From Paenibacillus oleatilyticus (lineage in GTDB: Bacteria > Bacillota > Bacilli > Paenibacillales > NBRC-103111), in assembly GCF_018998565.1 (NCBI RefSeq), contig NZ_JAHNZO010000026.1, positions 1-64,000 of the forward strand: a stretch of DNA of 64,000 bases. The letters run 5' to 3'. Position 1 is the stretch's first letter. Each line of letters begins with the position of its first letter. Positions 34,811 to 42,486 of the stretch are shown here, in pieces. The notes beneath the pieces are model-generated. The model saw nothing but the letters and a program-made list of their open reading frames with translations. It searched no databases and was not told where the DNA came from. The position numbers were made by a program, and so were the translations under genes.

Positions 34811-35095
34811 TCAACTCCAAGGCTTGTTTGAATCGTTATAGTAGTGGTCCGTTTTATTTTTCTTACGAAATAAGAGCCGCTCGCGCAAAATGGTTTCAAT
34901 CTGCTCGCTGCTATAGCCAAACTCAGCCAACATTTTGGCCGTAACTCCGGCATTAGTTCTCGCCCTGCTTTCAGCATCATGTAAATCCTTGATGCCGTAG
35001 AGTCTCTCAAAGATTGCACCAATCCGGGCAAGATAGAGAATCCGTTCCTCGTTTTCCCCGTCCAGTAAATAATCATGCGTCACTGTATCATCCAC
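34811..35095 (-). CDS. Hypothetical 94-aa protein coupled to Spo0E-like gene
   Basis: Family not recognised. It is a soluble, charged, helical protein; KMLAEFGYSSEQIETILRERL resembles a three-helix UBA-like turn. GTG start at 35095 overlaps the Spo0E-like stop codon by eight bases, so the two are probably co-translated. A truncated copy follows the other Spo0E-like gene at 30916-31068, which shows that the pair has been duplicated as a unit. It may modulate the phosphatase; that is inference from linkage only. Confidence 0.6.
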   Translation of the reverse strand: MDDTVTHDYLLDGENEERILYLARIGAIFERLYGIKDLHDAESRARTNAGVTAKMLAEFGYSSEQIETILRERLLFRKKNKTDHYYNDSNKPWS

Positions 35096-35255
35096 ACACT
35101 TTCAGTTTAGAAGACTTTTGAGCCATGAGAATGTACCGGTCCAGACGTTGACTTAGCTGCACCACCTCCTCGTGCGATAATGAACCTTTCTCCTCAACCA
35201 GTCGCACTAACTGCTGCCGTAGCTGTCTGATTTTCTGTTCTAGTTTCATACTCAT
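35088..35255 (-). CDS. Spo0E-like aspartyl phosphatase, 55 aa
   Basis: Two short helices with the Spo0E signature VVQLSQRLDRYILMAQ (SQxLD) near residue 31-46. Spo0E-family proteins dephosphorylate Spo0A~P and so delay sporulation. ATG at 35255 (an in-frame ATG at 35249 is also possible) behind AAGGATGGTGG. A perfect Spo0A box lies 76 bases upstream, which would put this brake under control of its own target. It heads the operon with the 94-aa and HEAT-repeat genes. Confidence 0.82.
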   Translation of the reverse strand: MSMKLEQKIRQLRQQLVRLVEEKGSLSHEEVVQLSQRLDRYILMAQKSSKLKVCG

Positions 35256-35330
35256 ATATATCCACCATCCTTATCTCTATAATAATGCCGTTTTTCCATA
35301 TTAAGGGTCTTAGAATTTGAGAAATATTTT

Positions 35331-35340
35331 TTTCGACAAA
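35331..35340 (-). promoter_or_regulatory. Spo0A box before the Spo0E-like gene
   Basis: Minus strand TTTGTCGAAA, equal to the 0A-box consensus. A TATTAT -10 box lies about 47 bases nearer the gene. Confidence 0.65.
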
Positions 35341-35507
35341 AAATGCGTTTCGAAAATGCTTCACTTATACTATCTGTTGCGCAGATAAAGAAAATACATA
35401 TGGAAGGAATCATTATACCTGTTATATTTAATTAACCAAGGGACCGTTAATAATCCCAACAGCAGCCTAGTTTTGTTCACCGTGAACCGAATGTTGAAAT
35501 GTACCAT

Positions 35508-35537
35508 AAGAAAACCGCCCATTGAAAAGGCGGTTAT
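35508..35537 (-). terminator. Terminator after the 65-aa membrane protein gene
   Basis: AACCGCC/GGCGGTT stem followed by TTTTCTT on the minus strand. Confidence 0.7.
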
Positions 35538-35556
35538 ATCAAGTACATGTTTAGTT

Positions 35557-35754
35557 TTATTTCGCCTTCTTAAGAGACGAAACAATTACCGATCCTATAA
35601 ACCAAAAGGCACCGCCTACGAATCCCGCTAGCATTGAAATATCTTTATCTATAAAGTAATGTGTGACCATCCAAAAAATTGAAAATGATAATCCCCCTGC
35701 TGCAGCGTTAATAATCGCTTTTTGTTTAGGCACAGCCTCACATCCAATCACCAA
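35557..35754 (-). CDS. Small membrane protein, 65 aa
   Basis: Two hydrophobic segments (GGLSFSIFWMVTHYF and LAGFVGGAFWFIGSVIVSSL) and a Lys-rich end. No family recognised. The start codon (TTG 35754 or GTG 35751) overlaps the stop of the upstream acetyltransferase gene, so it is co-translated with it. Confidence 0.6.
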   Translation of the reverse strand: MVIGCEAVPKQKAIINAAAGGLSFSIFWMVTHYFIDKDISMLAGFVGGAFWFIGSVIVSSLKKAK

Positions 35755-36206
35755 TGTTTTTCCATCGCTTCTTCACATCGAGCAAATCCATTTCTTGTAT
35801 AAAACGGGACACTGTCGCTACTGGGCCAAACGATAAGAAATTCAACCCCATTCTCTTTTGACCACTTTTCCATAGCGGAATGAATCTCTGTTCCGATACC
35901 TTGACTTCGAAAAGCAGGGTGAGTATAGACATTGGTAACATAGCCGTAATACGGGTCTGGAGATTTCCCCGGCCTTGGTACTTTATGTATTAACTGTAGA
36001 TACATGTGCGAAACTATACTTTTTTCAACTTCCGCCACCCATATGTACCAATCTCCACTTCCCATAGCTTTGACCAAAAATTCACGACAAATAGGGTAAA
36101 ACTCCTCGAAATTAACCGTACTGGTATGCTCCTCTTCCGAGAAATCCCAACGCATACGAACAAGCTCATCTACATCGTCTAGTGTGGCGAATCGTACAAC
36201 AGCCAT
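35748..36206 (-). CDS. GNAT family N-acetyltransferase
   Basis: A 152-residue acetyltransferase with the acetyl-CoA loop in YTHPAFRSQGIGTEIHSAM and the closing SVPFYTRNGF motif. The substrate is unknown. The ATG at 36206 is nine bases after GAGGGG; the frame is open further up to 36290 through a hairpin, which is unlikely to be coding. A Spo0A box lies 67 bases upstream at 36273-36282. It forms a pair with the small membrane protein gene. Confidence 0.83.
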   Translation of the reverse strand: MAVVRFATLDDVDELVRMRWDFSEEEHTSTVNFEEFYPICREFLVKAMGSGDWYIWVAEVEKSIVSHMYLQLIHKVPRPGKSPDPYYGYVTNVYTHPAFRSQGIGTEIHSAMEKWSKENGVEFLIVWPSSDSVPFYTRNGFARCEEAMEKHW

Positions 36207-36272
36207 GCGCTCATTCCCCTCGATATGATGTATTCTTGAACATTGGTTATAAACATTATGTAATAGGAAAGA

Positions 36273-36282
36273 TTTCGACAAA
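36273..36282 (-). promoter_or_regulatory. Spo0A box before the GNAT gene
   Basis: Minus strand TTTGTCGAAA, perfect match, directly after the propeptide terminator. Position relative to the start codon is the same as before the Spo0E-like genes. Confidence 0.55.
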
Positions 36283-36318
36283 AAAAGCATTCCTGAGCGT
36301 TTTGTCCAGAATGCTTTT
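36282..36318 (-). terminator. Terminator of the receptor-propeptide operon
   Basis: AAAAGCATTC/GAATGCTTTT stem with seven T on the minus strand. Confidence 0.8.
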
Positions 36319-36371
36319 AATTGATGGTTATCTTTAATACGACCTGAGCACTTGTTTTTTTATTGTTCCGA

Positions 36372-36500
36372 TCAAAACTCTGTACCATGTTCAAGCATCT
36401 TGATTATGTAGGCTTCACCTTGAACATTAAAATTCCACCAATGCCCAGCTGAGCCAAACAGACCTAAGGCGACGACCAAAGCCAGAAAATAGGCTTTCAT
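36372..36500 (-). CDS. Secreted signalling propeptide, 42 aa, partner of the receptor at 36497-37831
   Basis: The frame begins with a Sec-type signal sequence (MKAYFLALVVALGLFGSAG), then about 23 residues ending MLEHGTEF. Size and layout are those of Phr/AloP-type pro-peptides, which are exported, trimmed, re-imported by Opp and bound by the TPR receptor. The ATG overlaps the receptor stop codon (ATGA), and the receptor's last codons supply GAGGAGG eleven bases ahead, so translation is coupled. A terminator follows 50 bases after the stop. The mature peptide is probably cut from the C-terminal end, but the exact form cannot be read from sequence. Confidence 0.75.
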   Translation of the reverse strand: MKAYFLALVVALGLFGSAGHWWNFNVQGEAYIIKMLEHGTEF

Positions 36501-37831
36501 TCTAAATACACCTCCTCTCTCACCACGGCTGACCGATAATATTCTAATTGCTGCGTTGACGCATTTTCCCGATGCTTTTCAAACAAAGAAACGCAGTAGA
36601 AGAAATATTCGTACTTTCTCATCTCGTTAGCCAAGGACAGACAGTGTAACGTTTCGTCGATTCCAGGTTGAACTCGACCGTTTCTGAATTCGTAAATAGC
36701 TTTATGATATCTAAAACGAAGATGCCGATCTGAAAGAATCAGATCATGGTTAAACGAATCGAAACGATCAATAGAGCCGGAAAAACGCGACAGCACGTGA
36801 TCCACATTGAACCTATATGTATTCGCTGACTTTATAATAGCAATTAGCCCTGCCACAATATCATTTAACCGATTAAGGCCTGCTAAATAATCGGCGTATT
36901 CGTTAATAATGCCTTGGTTCCCAGATAGCACTTCGAGCGTATATAAATTCGCTTTCGCCAATGTTCCAAGCACTTCGATCTCTTTTTTGCCCGATTCATC
37001 GAGGGGCTCCCACCACTCAAGATTTGCATAACTATACACGCATTGTTTCGCCTGATCGTATAGTCCCCGCTTTTCAAGCACGACACCTTTAAACAAAAGG
37101 CCTATTCCATAATAATAGACCAAGTGCCTTTCAGTTGCTATGTTTTGGCTACACAGCATAATACTTAGTTCTATCAGTTCTTCAGCATACCCTTCAACTT
37201 CGTTCCACTTTTGTAATGTAAAACAAACTCTGGTCAATCTTAAAAGAGCATCCAGTCGTGCGTATTCTGTTAAGCGATTTCGAAACGGATCAAAACGAAT
37301 GACTGCTTTCCAGTTTTTCTCCGAATCCGTGCCTTGAGTAATACTGAACAGACGATAATGACTCATAGACAGCATCTCGGAGAAATTATCTTTGACGTTA
37401 TCAACCACAAGCTGATAGAATCGTTCCGATTCTTTGCTTCTTCCCTTCTGGTATAGCTTCTCCGCTACAGAAAAGATGATTGACACGTTCTTCGCATTAT
37501 CCAAAATCTTAGAGATAACCGGCTCAATACAATCGTTTCTGCCAACCTCGGCACATCGCACCAAATACGGAATTAACCGCGGCCGGGACAATTTCTCTTC
37601 GGAAATGCACTCCTCCGTATATAGTTCATACAGCCATCCGGGAACCTTTCCGAACACTCTTGCCAAAGCGTCTAATTGACGGATTGTCATTGCGCGGGAA
37701 ACACCATTCAACGCCATGCTGAGATTTCCGACATTAATCCCCGTCAATTCAGCCACTTGATTAAGGTTATAGCCATGCAGTTTCATTTGGTCTTCAATTT
37801 CCACGCGCAAAGACCGGTTAACAACCCGCAT
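36497..37831 (-). CDS. HTH-TPR (RRNPP-type) peptide receptor with cognate propeptide
   Basis: A 444-residue regulator of the same length as the tandem copies at 31406-34106. XRE HTH: NLNQVAELTGINVGNLSMAL (about residues 19-38); TPR-like helical repeats from about residue 75 to the end. ATG at 37831 is eight bases after GAGGAGGG. Promoter: TAAAAT at 37862-37867 with TTCATA 17 bases upstream. The gene is coupled by ATGA overlap to the propeptide gene, making a complete receptor-signal pair. It should bind DNA and change activity when the imported peptide occupies the TPR groove. Target genes are unknown; the neighbouring small genes are candidates. Confidence 0.85.
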   Translation of the reverse strand: MRVVNRSLRVEIEDQMKLHGYNLNQVAELTGINVGNLSMALNGVSRAMTIRQLDALARVFGKVPGWLYELYTEECISEEKLSRPRLIPYLVRCAEVGRNDCIEPVISKILDNAKNVSIIFSVAEKLYQKGRSKESERFYQLVVDNVKDNFSEMLSMSHYRLFSITQGTDSEKNWKAVIRFDPFRNRLTEYARLDALLRLTRVCFTLQKWNEVEGYAEELIELSIMLCSQNIATERHLVYYYGIGLLFKGVVLEKRGLYDQAKQCVYSYANLEWWEPLDESGKKEIEVLGTLAKANLYTLEVLSGNQGIINEYADYLAGLNRLNDIVAGLIAIIKSANTYRFNVDHVLSRFSGSIDRFDSFNHDLILSDRHLRFRYHKAIYEFRNGRVQPGIDETLHCLSLANEMRKYEYFFYCVSLFEKHRENASTQQLEYYRSAVVREEVYLE

Positions 37832-38093
37832 AAAAGGCGCCCTCCTCAAATTTATAAGTTTATTTTACCACAATATACCATTACTATGAAACGAAAATAT
37901 TCATATTTTGGTTGAAAATAAGGATTTATTTTACAATTTTCATCAGAAAATTTTATCTGCTTTTCGCGAAATCTTGATTTTAAAGGAAGTTTTTCTCTTT
38001 TTTTATAGATTGGGTTTAATTAGGGAGGAATAAACTAAAATTAACCTTGGGTGAATCTATGGAGAAATGCAAACGATAGTGTGGGGGGATCGG

Positions 38094-38324
38094 TTAATGA
38101 AGTACGAAACGAGCGAACGCAATGACATAATAGAACATAGCGGCGATGGCAAGAGCAGCATAACAGACTCCCAGCGCATAGATCAGAGCTTGTCCGCCAT
38201 ACCCCAACAGTTTCCAATACCACGGCAAAGGTTCTTCCGGAAGCTCACTCCAATAGGATTTGGGGTAACGCGATTTCCAAGTGTCCGTGTGGGGCCGGTA
38301 TTCACCTGGTTTTTGCTCCTTCAT
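38094..38324 (-). CDS. Hypothetical membrane protein, 76 aa
   Basis: A charged, Trp/Tyr/Pro-rich N-terminus (HTDTWKSRYPKSYWSELPEE) precedes one or two hydrophobic helices (ALIYALGVCYAALAIAAMFYYVIAFARF). The ATG follows AAGGGTGAG. I do not recognise it. It is monocistronic, on the same strand as the receptor genes. Confidence 0.6.
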   Translation of the reverse strand: MKEQKPGEYRPHTDTWKSRYPKSYWSELPEEPLPWYWKLLGYGGQALIYALGVCYAALAIAAMFYYVIAFARFVLH

Positions 38325-38469
38325 TACATCTCACCCTTTTTTTCGAGGTTTTCCACGGGATATATGCGTAACCTGATTCAGGCGTTCCAACGGAATCAAA
38401 AAAAGACGACCCCTGACGAGTACAGGAATCATCTCTTAGCTGTGTAGAAACTCTAGGAAATTCAGATAC

Positions 38470-38579
38470 TCATTAACGGATGAACCCCTCCTCGTCTGAC
38501 AATAAGCTTCTATTCAACCAATCGTATCAACCGACCGCTGCCCCAGCTTCCTGATTTTCCGTTTTCGCCTTTTATTCAT
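38470..38579 (-). pseudogene. Decayed Spo0E-like gene
   Basis: From an ATG at 38579 the minus strand reads KRKIRKLGQRS before a frameshift and stop; at the DNA level it aligns with the start of the intact Spo0E-like gene (KIRQLRQQLVRLVEEKGSLS region, then GACGAGGAGG). The SQxLD core is lost. A perfect Spo0A box at 38652-38661 lies at the same distance upstream as in the intact copy. The remaining bases from 38325 to 38826 contain this remnant and one terminator, nothing else recognised. Confidence 0.6.
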
Positions 38580-38651
38580 ATTAACCATCCCCGAATCCTA
38601 TTATATTGATCGTTTTCCATATACAGGATTTTTGATTTTTGGAATAATTTT

Positions 38652-38661
38652 TTTCGACAAA
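38652..38661 (-). promoter_or_regulatory. Spo0A box before the decayed Spo0E gene
   Basis: Minus strand TTTGTCGAAA, perfect, 73 bases before the remnant start codon. Confidence 0.55.
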
Positions 38662-38711
38662 GACAATGTTGTGCGTAATGTTAATCGTGAGCAGAAAAGT
38701 TGCGTCAAGAG

Positions 38712-38747
38712 AAAAAGAAAGAGAGCACCTCAACGCGGTACTCTCTC
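38712..38747 (-). terminator. Terminator of the HxlR gene
   Basis: GAGAGTACC/GGTGCTCTC stem followed by a T-rich tract (TTTCTTTTTC) on the minus strand. Confidence 0.65.
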
Positions 38748-38826
38748 GGGAATACTTGAAGCCTTAGCTCAAATATTCCTTTTTTTATCGTCCAAAGGAA
38801 TCGTGGACAGATCCACGTTCACGTCT

Positions 38827-39198
38827 CTAATGATTTAAAATATTGTCCTCCAATACGGTGAACTTATCGCCGTATTCTTTAATAATATGGTGTTCTCCCC
38901 AGGAGCAAAGGGCATCCAGAATCGGCTTGAGGCTCCACCCGTATTCGCTCAGCTCGTATTCGACCTTGGGCGGCACTTGATGATACGTAATCCGGTTGAC
39001 GATCCCGTCCGCCTCCAGCTCCCGCAGTTGCTGGGTCAGCATCTTTTGCGTAATGCTGGGCATAATACGCTTGAGATCGCTCGTCCGCTTCTTTCCGCGC
39101 GTCAAGTGACAGAGAATCACGCACTTCCATTTTCCTCCGATGACTTCCAAGGTCGCTTCTACCGAAATATTATACTTCTTATTGGTTCCTGTACTCAT
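38827..39198 (-). CDS. HxlR-family transcriptional regulator
   Basis: A 123-residue winged-helix regulator. The HxlR signature EVIGGKWKCVILCHLTRG is near residue 18, followed by KRIMPSITQKMLTQQLRELEADGIV and a C-terminal dimerisation helix. Cys residues near the start of such proteins often sense electrophiles; here one Cys occurs in WKCVILC. The ATG at 39198 follows GGAGG at seven bases. It is divergent from an MFS exporter and aldo/keto reductase, which it probably controls from the palindromes between them. Confidence 0.88.
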   Translation of the reverse strand: MSTGTNKKYNISVEATLEVIGGKWKCVILCHLTRGKKRTSDLKRIMPSITQKMLTQQLRELEADGIVNRITYHQVPPKVEYELSEYGWSLKPILDALCSWGEHHIIKEYGDKFTVLEDNILNH

Positions 39199-39218
39199 GC
39201 GAAGTCCTCCAATTGTTA

Positions 39219-39252
39219 TAGGCACTTTTTAGTGCCTACCGCACTTTAAAGT
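39219..39252. promoter_or_regulatory. Palindromes in the hxlR-MFS intergenic region
   Basis: TAGGCACT-TTTT-AGTGCCTA (39219-39238) is a perfect 8-4-8 repeat; ACTTTAAAGT (39243-39252) is a second palindrome. Both are plausible HxlR operators for the divergent pair. Confidence 0.55.
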
Positions 39253-39333
39253 ACGTACTAGCCAAAAATGCTTGCTCCTCTCATAATAGCATATATCGGC
39301 CGATGATGAATACACGGATAGAGGTGAGAAAAC

Positions 39334-40551
39334 ATGCAATTGGATCAAAAACGGAGTATACTCGCGCTTCTGGCTCTGGCCATTAGCGCCTATGCGATCG
39401 GAACAACCGAGTTTATCAGCGTGGGGCTGCTGCCCTTGATCGCCGAAAACCTTCATATATCGGTCACAACGGCAGGACTGACCGTGACGCTGTATGCGCT
39501 TGGTGTCACCTTCGGGGCTCCCGTGCTGACCTCACTCACCACGGGAATGTCCCGCAAGTTGCTGCTGATTGCCATTATGGTCGTTTTTATCGCCGGCAAC
39601 AGTCTGGCGGCGGTTTCCGGAAGCATCGGCGTCCTGTTGACGGCCCGCGTGCTATCCGCTTTGTCGCATGGCGTATTTATGTCGATCGCATCGACCATCG
39701 CCGCCGACCTCGTGCCGGAGAACAAACGGGCGAGTGCGATCTCCATGATGTTCTCAGGCCTGACGGTCGCCATTGTGACTGGTGTACCGCTCGGTACCTG
39801 GATCGGCCAGCAGATGGGCTGGCGGGCGGCCTTCGTCGCCATCGCCGTCATCGGCCTGATCGCGCTGATCGCCAACCTGATCTTGATCCCCGCCTCGCTG
39901 CGTAAGGGCGTTCCGACCCCGGTGCGCGAGCAGGTGAAGCTGGTGACGAATGGCAGGCTGCTGCTTGCGTTCGCTATCACGGCTCTCGGGTATGGAGGCA
40001 CCTTTGTCGTATTTACTTATTTATCCCCATTGCTGCATGAAATAACCGGATTTGCCGAAAGCACGGTAGCGGTTATCCTGCTGATTTACGGCGTCGCGAT
40101 TGCGATCGGCAATGTCATCGGGGGAAAGGTGGCCAACCGCCGGCCGCTCAAGGCTCTGTTCTATATGTTCATCCTGCAAGCGATCGTGCTGCTGGTGTTG
40201 ATGGTGACCGCGCCATTCAAGGTAGCCGGGTTGATCACGATCTTCTTCATGGGCCTGCTGGCCTTCATGAACGTTCCCGGGCTGCAGATTTATGTCGTCA
40301 TGCTGGCCGAGCGCTTCGCGCCGGGAGCTAAGGATGTCGCTTCCGCCGTCAACATCGCTGCGTTCAATGCGGGCATCGCTATTGGGGCCTATCTGGGTGG
40401 TGTGATCACCGATTCGATGGGATTGATTCATACCACCTGGATCGGGGCTATCATGGTCTTAGCAGCGGTTTTGCTGACCGGCTTGAGCATGGCACTGGAA
40501 CGCAAGGGCGTATCGGTTCGCGCTGTGCGGACGGGGCCAGCCCGGTCTTGA
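39334..40551 (+). CDS. MFS transporter of the AraJ/DHA1 type
   Basis: A 405-residue, 12-helix exporter. Helix 1 has IGTTEFISVGLLPLIAENL and the region of helix 4-5 reads SHGVFMSIASTIAADLVPENKRASAIS, as in AraJ/YdhP/Bcr-like proteins that expel drugs or sugars. GAGGTGAG precedes the ATG. It lies between hxlR and an aldo/keto reductase, suggesting joint response to a toxic aldehyde or quinone; that link is inferred. Confidence 0.85.
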   Translation: MQLDQKRSILALLALAISAYAIGTTEFISVGLLPLIAENLHISVTTAGLTVTLYALGVTFGAPVLTSLTTGMSRKLLLIAIMVVFIAGNSLAAVSGSIGVLLTARVLSALSHGVFMSIASTIAADLVPENKRASAISMMFSGLTVAIVTGVPLGTWIGQQMGWRAAFVAIAVIGLIALIANLILIPASLRKGVPTPVREQVKLVTNGRLLLAFAITALGYGGTFVVFTYLSPLLHEITGFAESTVAVILLIYGVAIAIGNVIGGKVANRRPLKALFYMFILQAIVLLVLMVTAPFKVAGLITIFFMGLLAFMNVPGLQIYVVMLAERFAPGAKDVASAVNIAAFNAGIAIGAYLGGVITDSMGLIHTTWIGAIMVLAAVLLTGLSMALERKGVSVRAVRTGPARS

Positions 40552-40624
40552 TTAGAGCCGTTACCAGTTCCAACAAGACATCATGTATTCAAATTTACCA
40601 TTTACCCTACTGGAGGTTTTATCT

Positions 40625-41467
40625 ATGACAACACATCTGCAAGCAACTACGACTCTCAATAACGGAAAGGCTATGCCTTGGTTCGGCATCGGCGTATTCA
40701 AAGTCGAGGACGGTCCCGAGCTCGTGGACGCGGTCAAAGCGGCTGTCGCCCATGGCTACCGCAGCATCGACACGGCGGCCATCTATGACAACGAGCGTAG
40801 CGTAGGTCAGGCTATCCACGAAGCCCTCCAAGAAACAGGACTCTCCCGTGAAGACCTGTTCGTCACTTCCAAGGTATGGAACGCCGATCTCGGCTATGAA
40901 GCGACGCTCGCCGCCTATGAGACCAGCTTGGAGAAGCTGGGGCTGGATTATCTGGATCTGTACCTGATTCACTGGCCGGTGGCCGGCAAGTACAAGGACG
41001 CTTGGCGTGCGCTCGAAGCGCTGTACAAGGCCGGACGCGTCAAAGCGATCGGCGTCAGCAACTTCCAGATTCATCATCTGGAGGACCTGATGAAAGATGC
41101 CGAGATCAAGCCGATGGTGAACCAGGTCGAGCTCCATCCGCGGCTCAGCCAACAAGCGCTGCGCAACTTCTGCGCCCGGCATGACATTCAGATCGAAGCG
41201 TGGTCGCCTCTGATGCAGGGCCAGCTGCTGGACAACCCGGTGCTGCAGGAAATCGGCGCCCGTCACGGTAAGTCGATCGCCCAAGTCATTCTGCGTTGGG
41301 ATCTACAGCACGGCATCGTAACGATTCCCAAGTCGACGAAGGCTCACAGGATTATCGAGAACGCCTCGGTGTTCGACTTCGAGCTGACAAGTGAAGAGAT
41401 GGCCCGCATCGATGCGCTGAACCAGAACCTGCGGGTTGGACCGGACCCTGACAATTTTGACTTTTAA
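40625..41467 (+). CDS. Aldo/keto reductase
   Basis: A 280-residue NADPH-dependent reductase of the 2,5-diketogluconate reductase/YvgN type. The catalytic tetrad is visible: Asp and Tyr in RSIDTAAIYDNE, Lys in FVTSKVW, His in YLIHWPV. The coenzyme loop IPKSTKAHRI is near residue 240. GGAGG precedes the ATG at 40625. It detoxifies aldehydes such as methylglyoxal in Bacillus. It is probably co-transcribed with the MFS gene, 73 bases upstream, and a terminator follows. Confidence 0.92.
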   Translation: MTTHLQATTTLNNGKAMPWFGIGVFKVEDGPELVDAVKAAVAHGYRSIDTAAIYDNERSVGQAIHEALQETGLSREDLFVTSKVWNADLGYEATLAAYETSLEKLGLDYLDLYLIHWPVAGKYKDAWRALEALYKAGRVKAIGVSNFQIHHLEDLMKDAEIKPMVNQVELHPRLSQQALRNFCARHDIQIEAWSPLMQGQLLDNPVLQEIGARHGKSIAQVILRWDLQHGIVTIPKSTKAHRIIENASVFDFELTSEEMARIDALNQNLRVGPDPDNFDF

Positions 41468-41540
41468 GCCTGGCCTGGCCATAACGAAGAACGCCTGTTC
41501 CCCTGTCAGGGGGCTGGTTGGCCTGTTGATAAAACCCTCA

Positions 41541-41569
41541 AAACCCCTTCAGCCTATTGAAGGGGTTAT
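41541..41569 (+). terminator. Terminator after the aldo/keto reductase gene
   Basis: AACCCCTTCA/TGAAGGGGTT stem, also usable from the opposite side. Confidence 0.75.
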
Positions 41570-41612
41570 TGAATAGTGCAGCTTTTACTGTAGCTGAAGG
41601 GCGAACGAAAGA

Positions 41613-41951
41613 CTACTGACAATAAATTGTTTCAGGAGAATGAGCAATTATTGCATAGATTAATAACAAAGTTGTAATTATTAATAAGATGATAGAAATA
41701 CTTTTTGAAAGGGTCGCACCCATATCATTTGGATACTTTCTCCCCAAATAGAAAGATATGCCTAATAATATCATCATAAGTATTACAGTATAGTGAAACC
41801 CTTCTGAATCGCATGACCAAGCCTTTAGTCCAAAAAAGTTAAATATTTCATCACCAATAATATTTTTATTGCTAAATCCAAAGTTGAATGAAATAAGTAT
41901 CCCACCGATTAAAAAAATAAGCGATAGTGATCCGAATCCGATTTTTTTCAT
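41613..41951 (-). CDS. Hypothetical membrane protein, 112 aa
   Basis: Three hydrophobic segments: SLIFLIGGILISFNFG, YTVILMMILLGISFYLG and IILLIITTLLLIYAIIA. Two Cys occur (residue about 47 and the end). No family recognised. GGGAGG lies four bases before the ATG. The AT-rich composition fits the accessory stretch. Confidence 0.65.
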   Translation of the reverse strand: MKKIGFGSLSLIFLIGGILISFNFGFSNKNIIGDEIFNFFGLKAWSCDSEGFHYTVILMMILLGISFYLGRKYPNDMGATLSKSISIILLIITTLLLIYAIIAHSPETIYCQ

Positions 41952-42219
41952 AAGACCTCCCTAAACCTGGCCTTAAACTTTATGATTTATTTTATCAGAA
42001 GGCAAAGATAATAAGAACAAATCGATGAAAATGAATTAGTTTAATCAAACCGTACATGCCATTAAGACATACAGTTTGGCAAACTCGCTGGTTTGTTGGG
42101 GAACTGAATATCCTTTTAGATAAGACTTCCTAATTATATTTGCACGTTGTCCATTTTGCCCTGCCTGCTGTTTTACGCTTTCGTATTTTGAACATTTTTT
42201 CTTTTAAAGCTGTCCGTGC
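41952..42219. other. Gap without recognisable gene
   Basis: No open frame with a ribosome site and no clear regulatory element was found here; the region ends in the terminator at 42220-42267. Confidence 0.4.
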
Positions 42220-42267
42220 AAAAACAAAGCACCTCAAAACCATTGATTTTGCGGTGCTTTGTTTTTG
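42220..42267. terminator. Strong bidirectional terminator
   Basis: AAAAACAAAGCACC/GGTGCTTTGTTTTT stem. It ends the minus-strand transcript through the decayed secreted-protein gene. Confidence 0.85.
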
Positions 42268-42286
42268 ATTTTATTGGGTCTTAAGG

Positions 42287-42475
42287 TTAGTAGTTATCTA
42301 CCCCAAAGAATCCACAACCTTGATTTGTAATGGATATGTTTAAGCTATATGATTTAGACCATATTGGCATAGGCGCCCATAAGGTAACGTTATAAGTACC
42401 AGTAGCTGTTGCTGTAGCTGGATCGGGAGCGTTTCGTCCCGAATGCTGCTAAAACAGCTGTCAGAAATCCCTAAG
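42287..42475 (-). pseudogene. Decayed small secreted protein downstream of a receptor gene
   Basis: The minus strand right after the receptor stop contains a hydrophobic stretch (GFLTAVLAAFG) preceded by a TAG, and in another frame APDPATATATGTYNVTLWAP continuing to GCGFFGVDNY and a stop just before the terminator. One frameshift joins the two into a signal-peptide-plus-mature-protein layout. No intact start codon is present. It occupies the place where the propeptide gene lies in the 36.4-37.8 kb locus. Confidence 0.45.
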
Positions 42476-42486
42476 CAAACGTAGCG

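Noticed and set aside
38067..38447. 126-codon plus-strand frame
   Set aside because: It is opposite the 76-aa membrane protein, which has a ribosome site and sensible hydrophobicity; the plus frame has neither.
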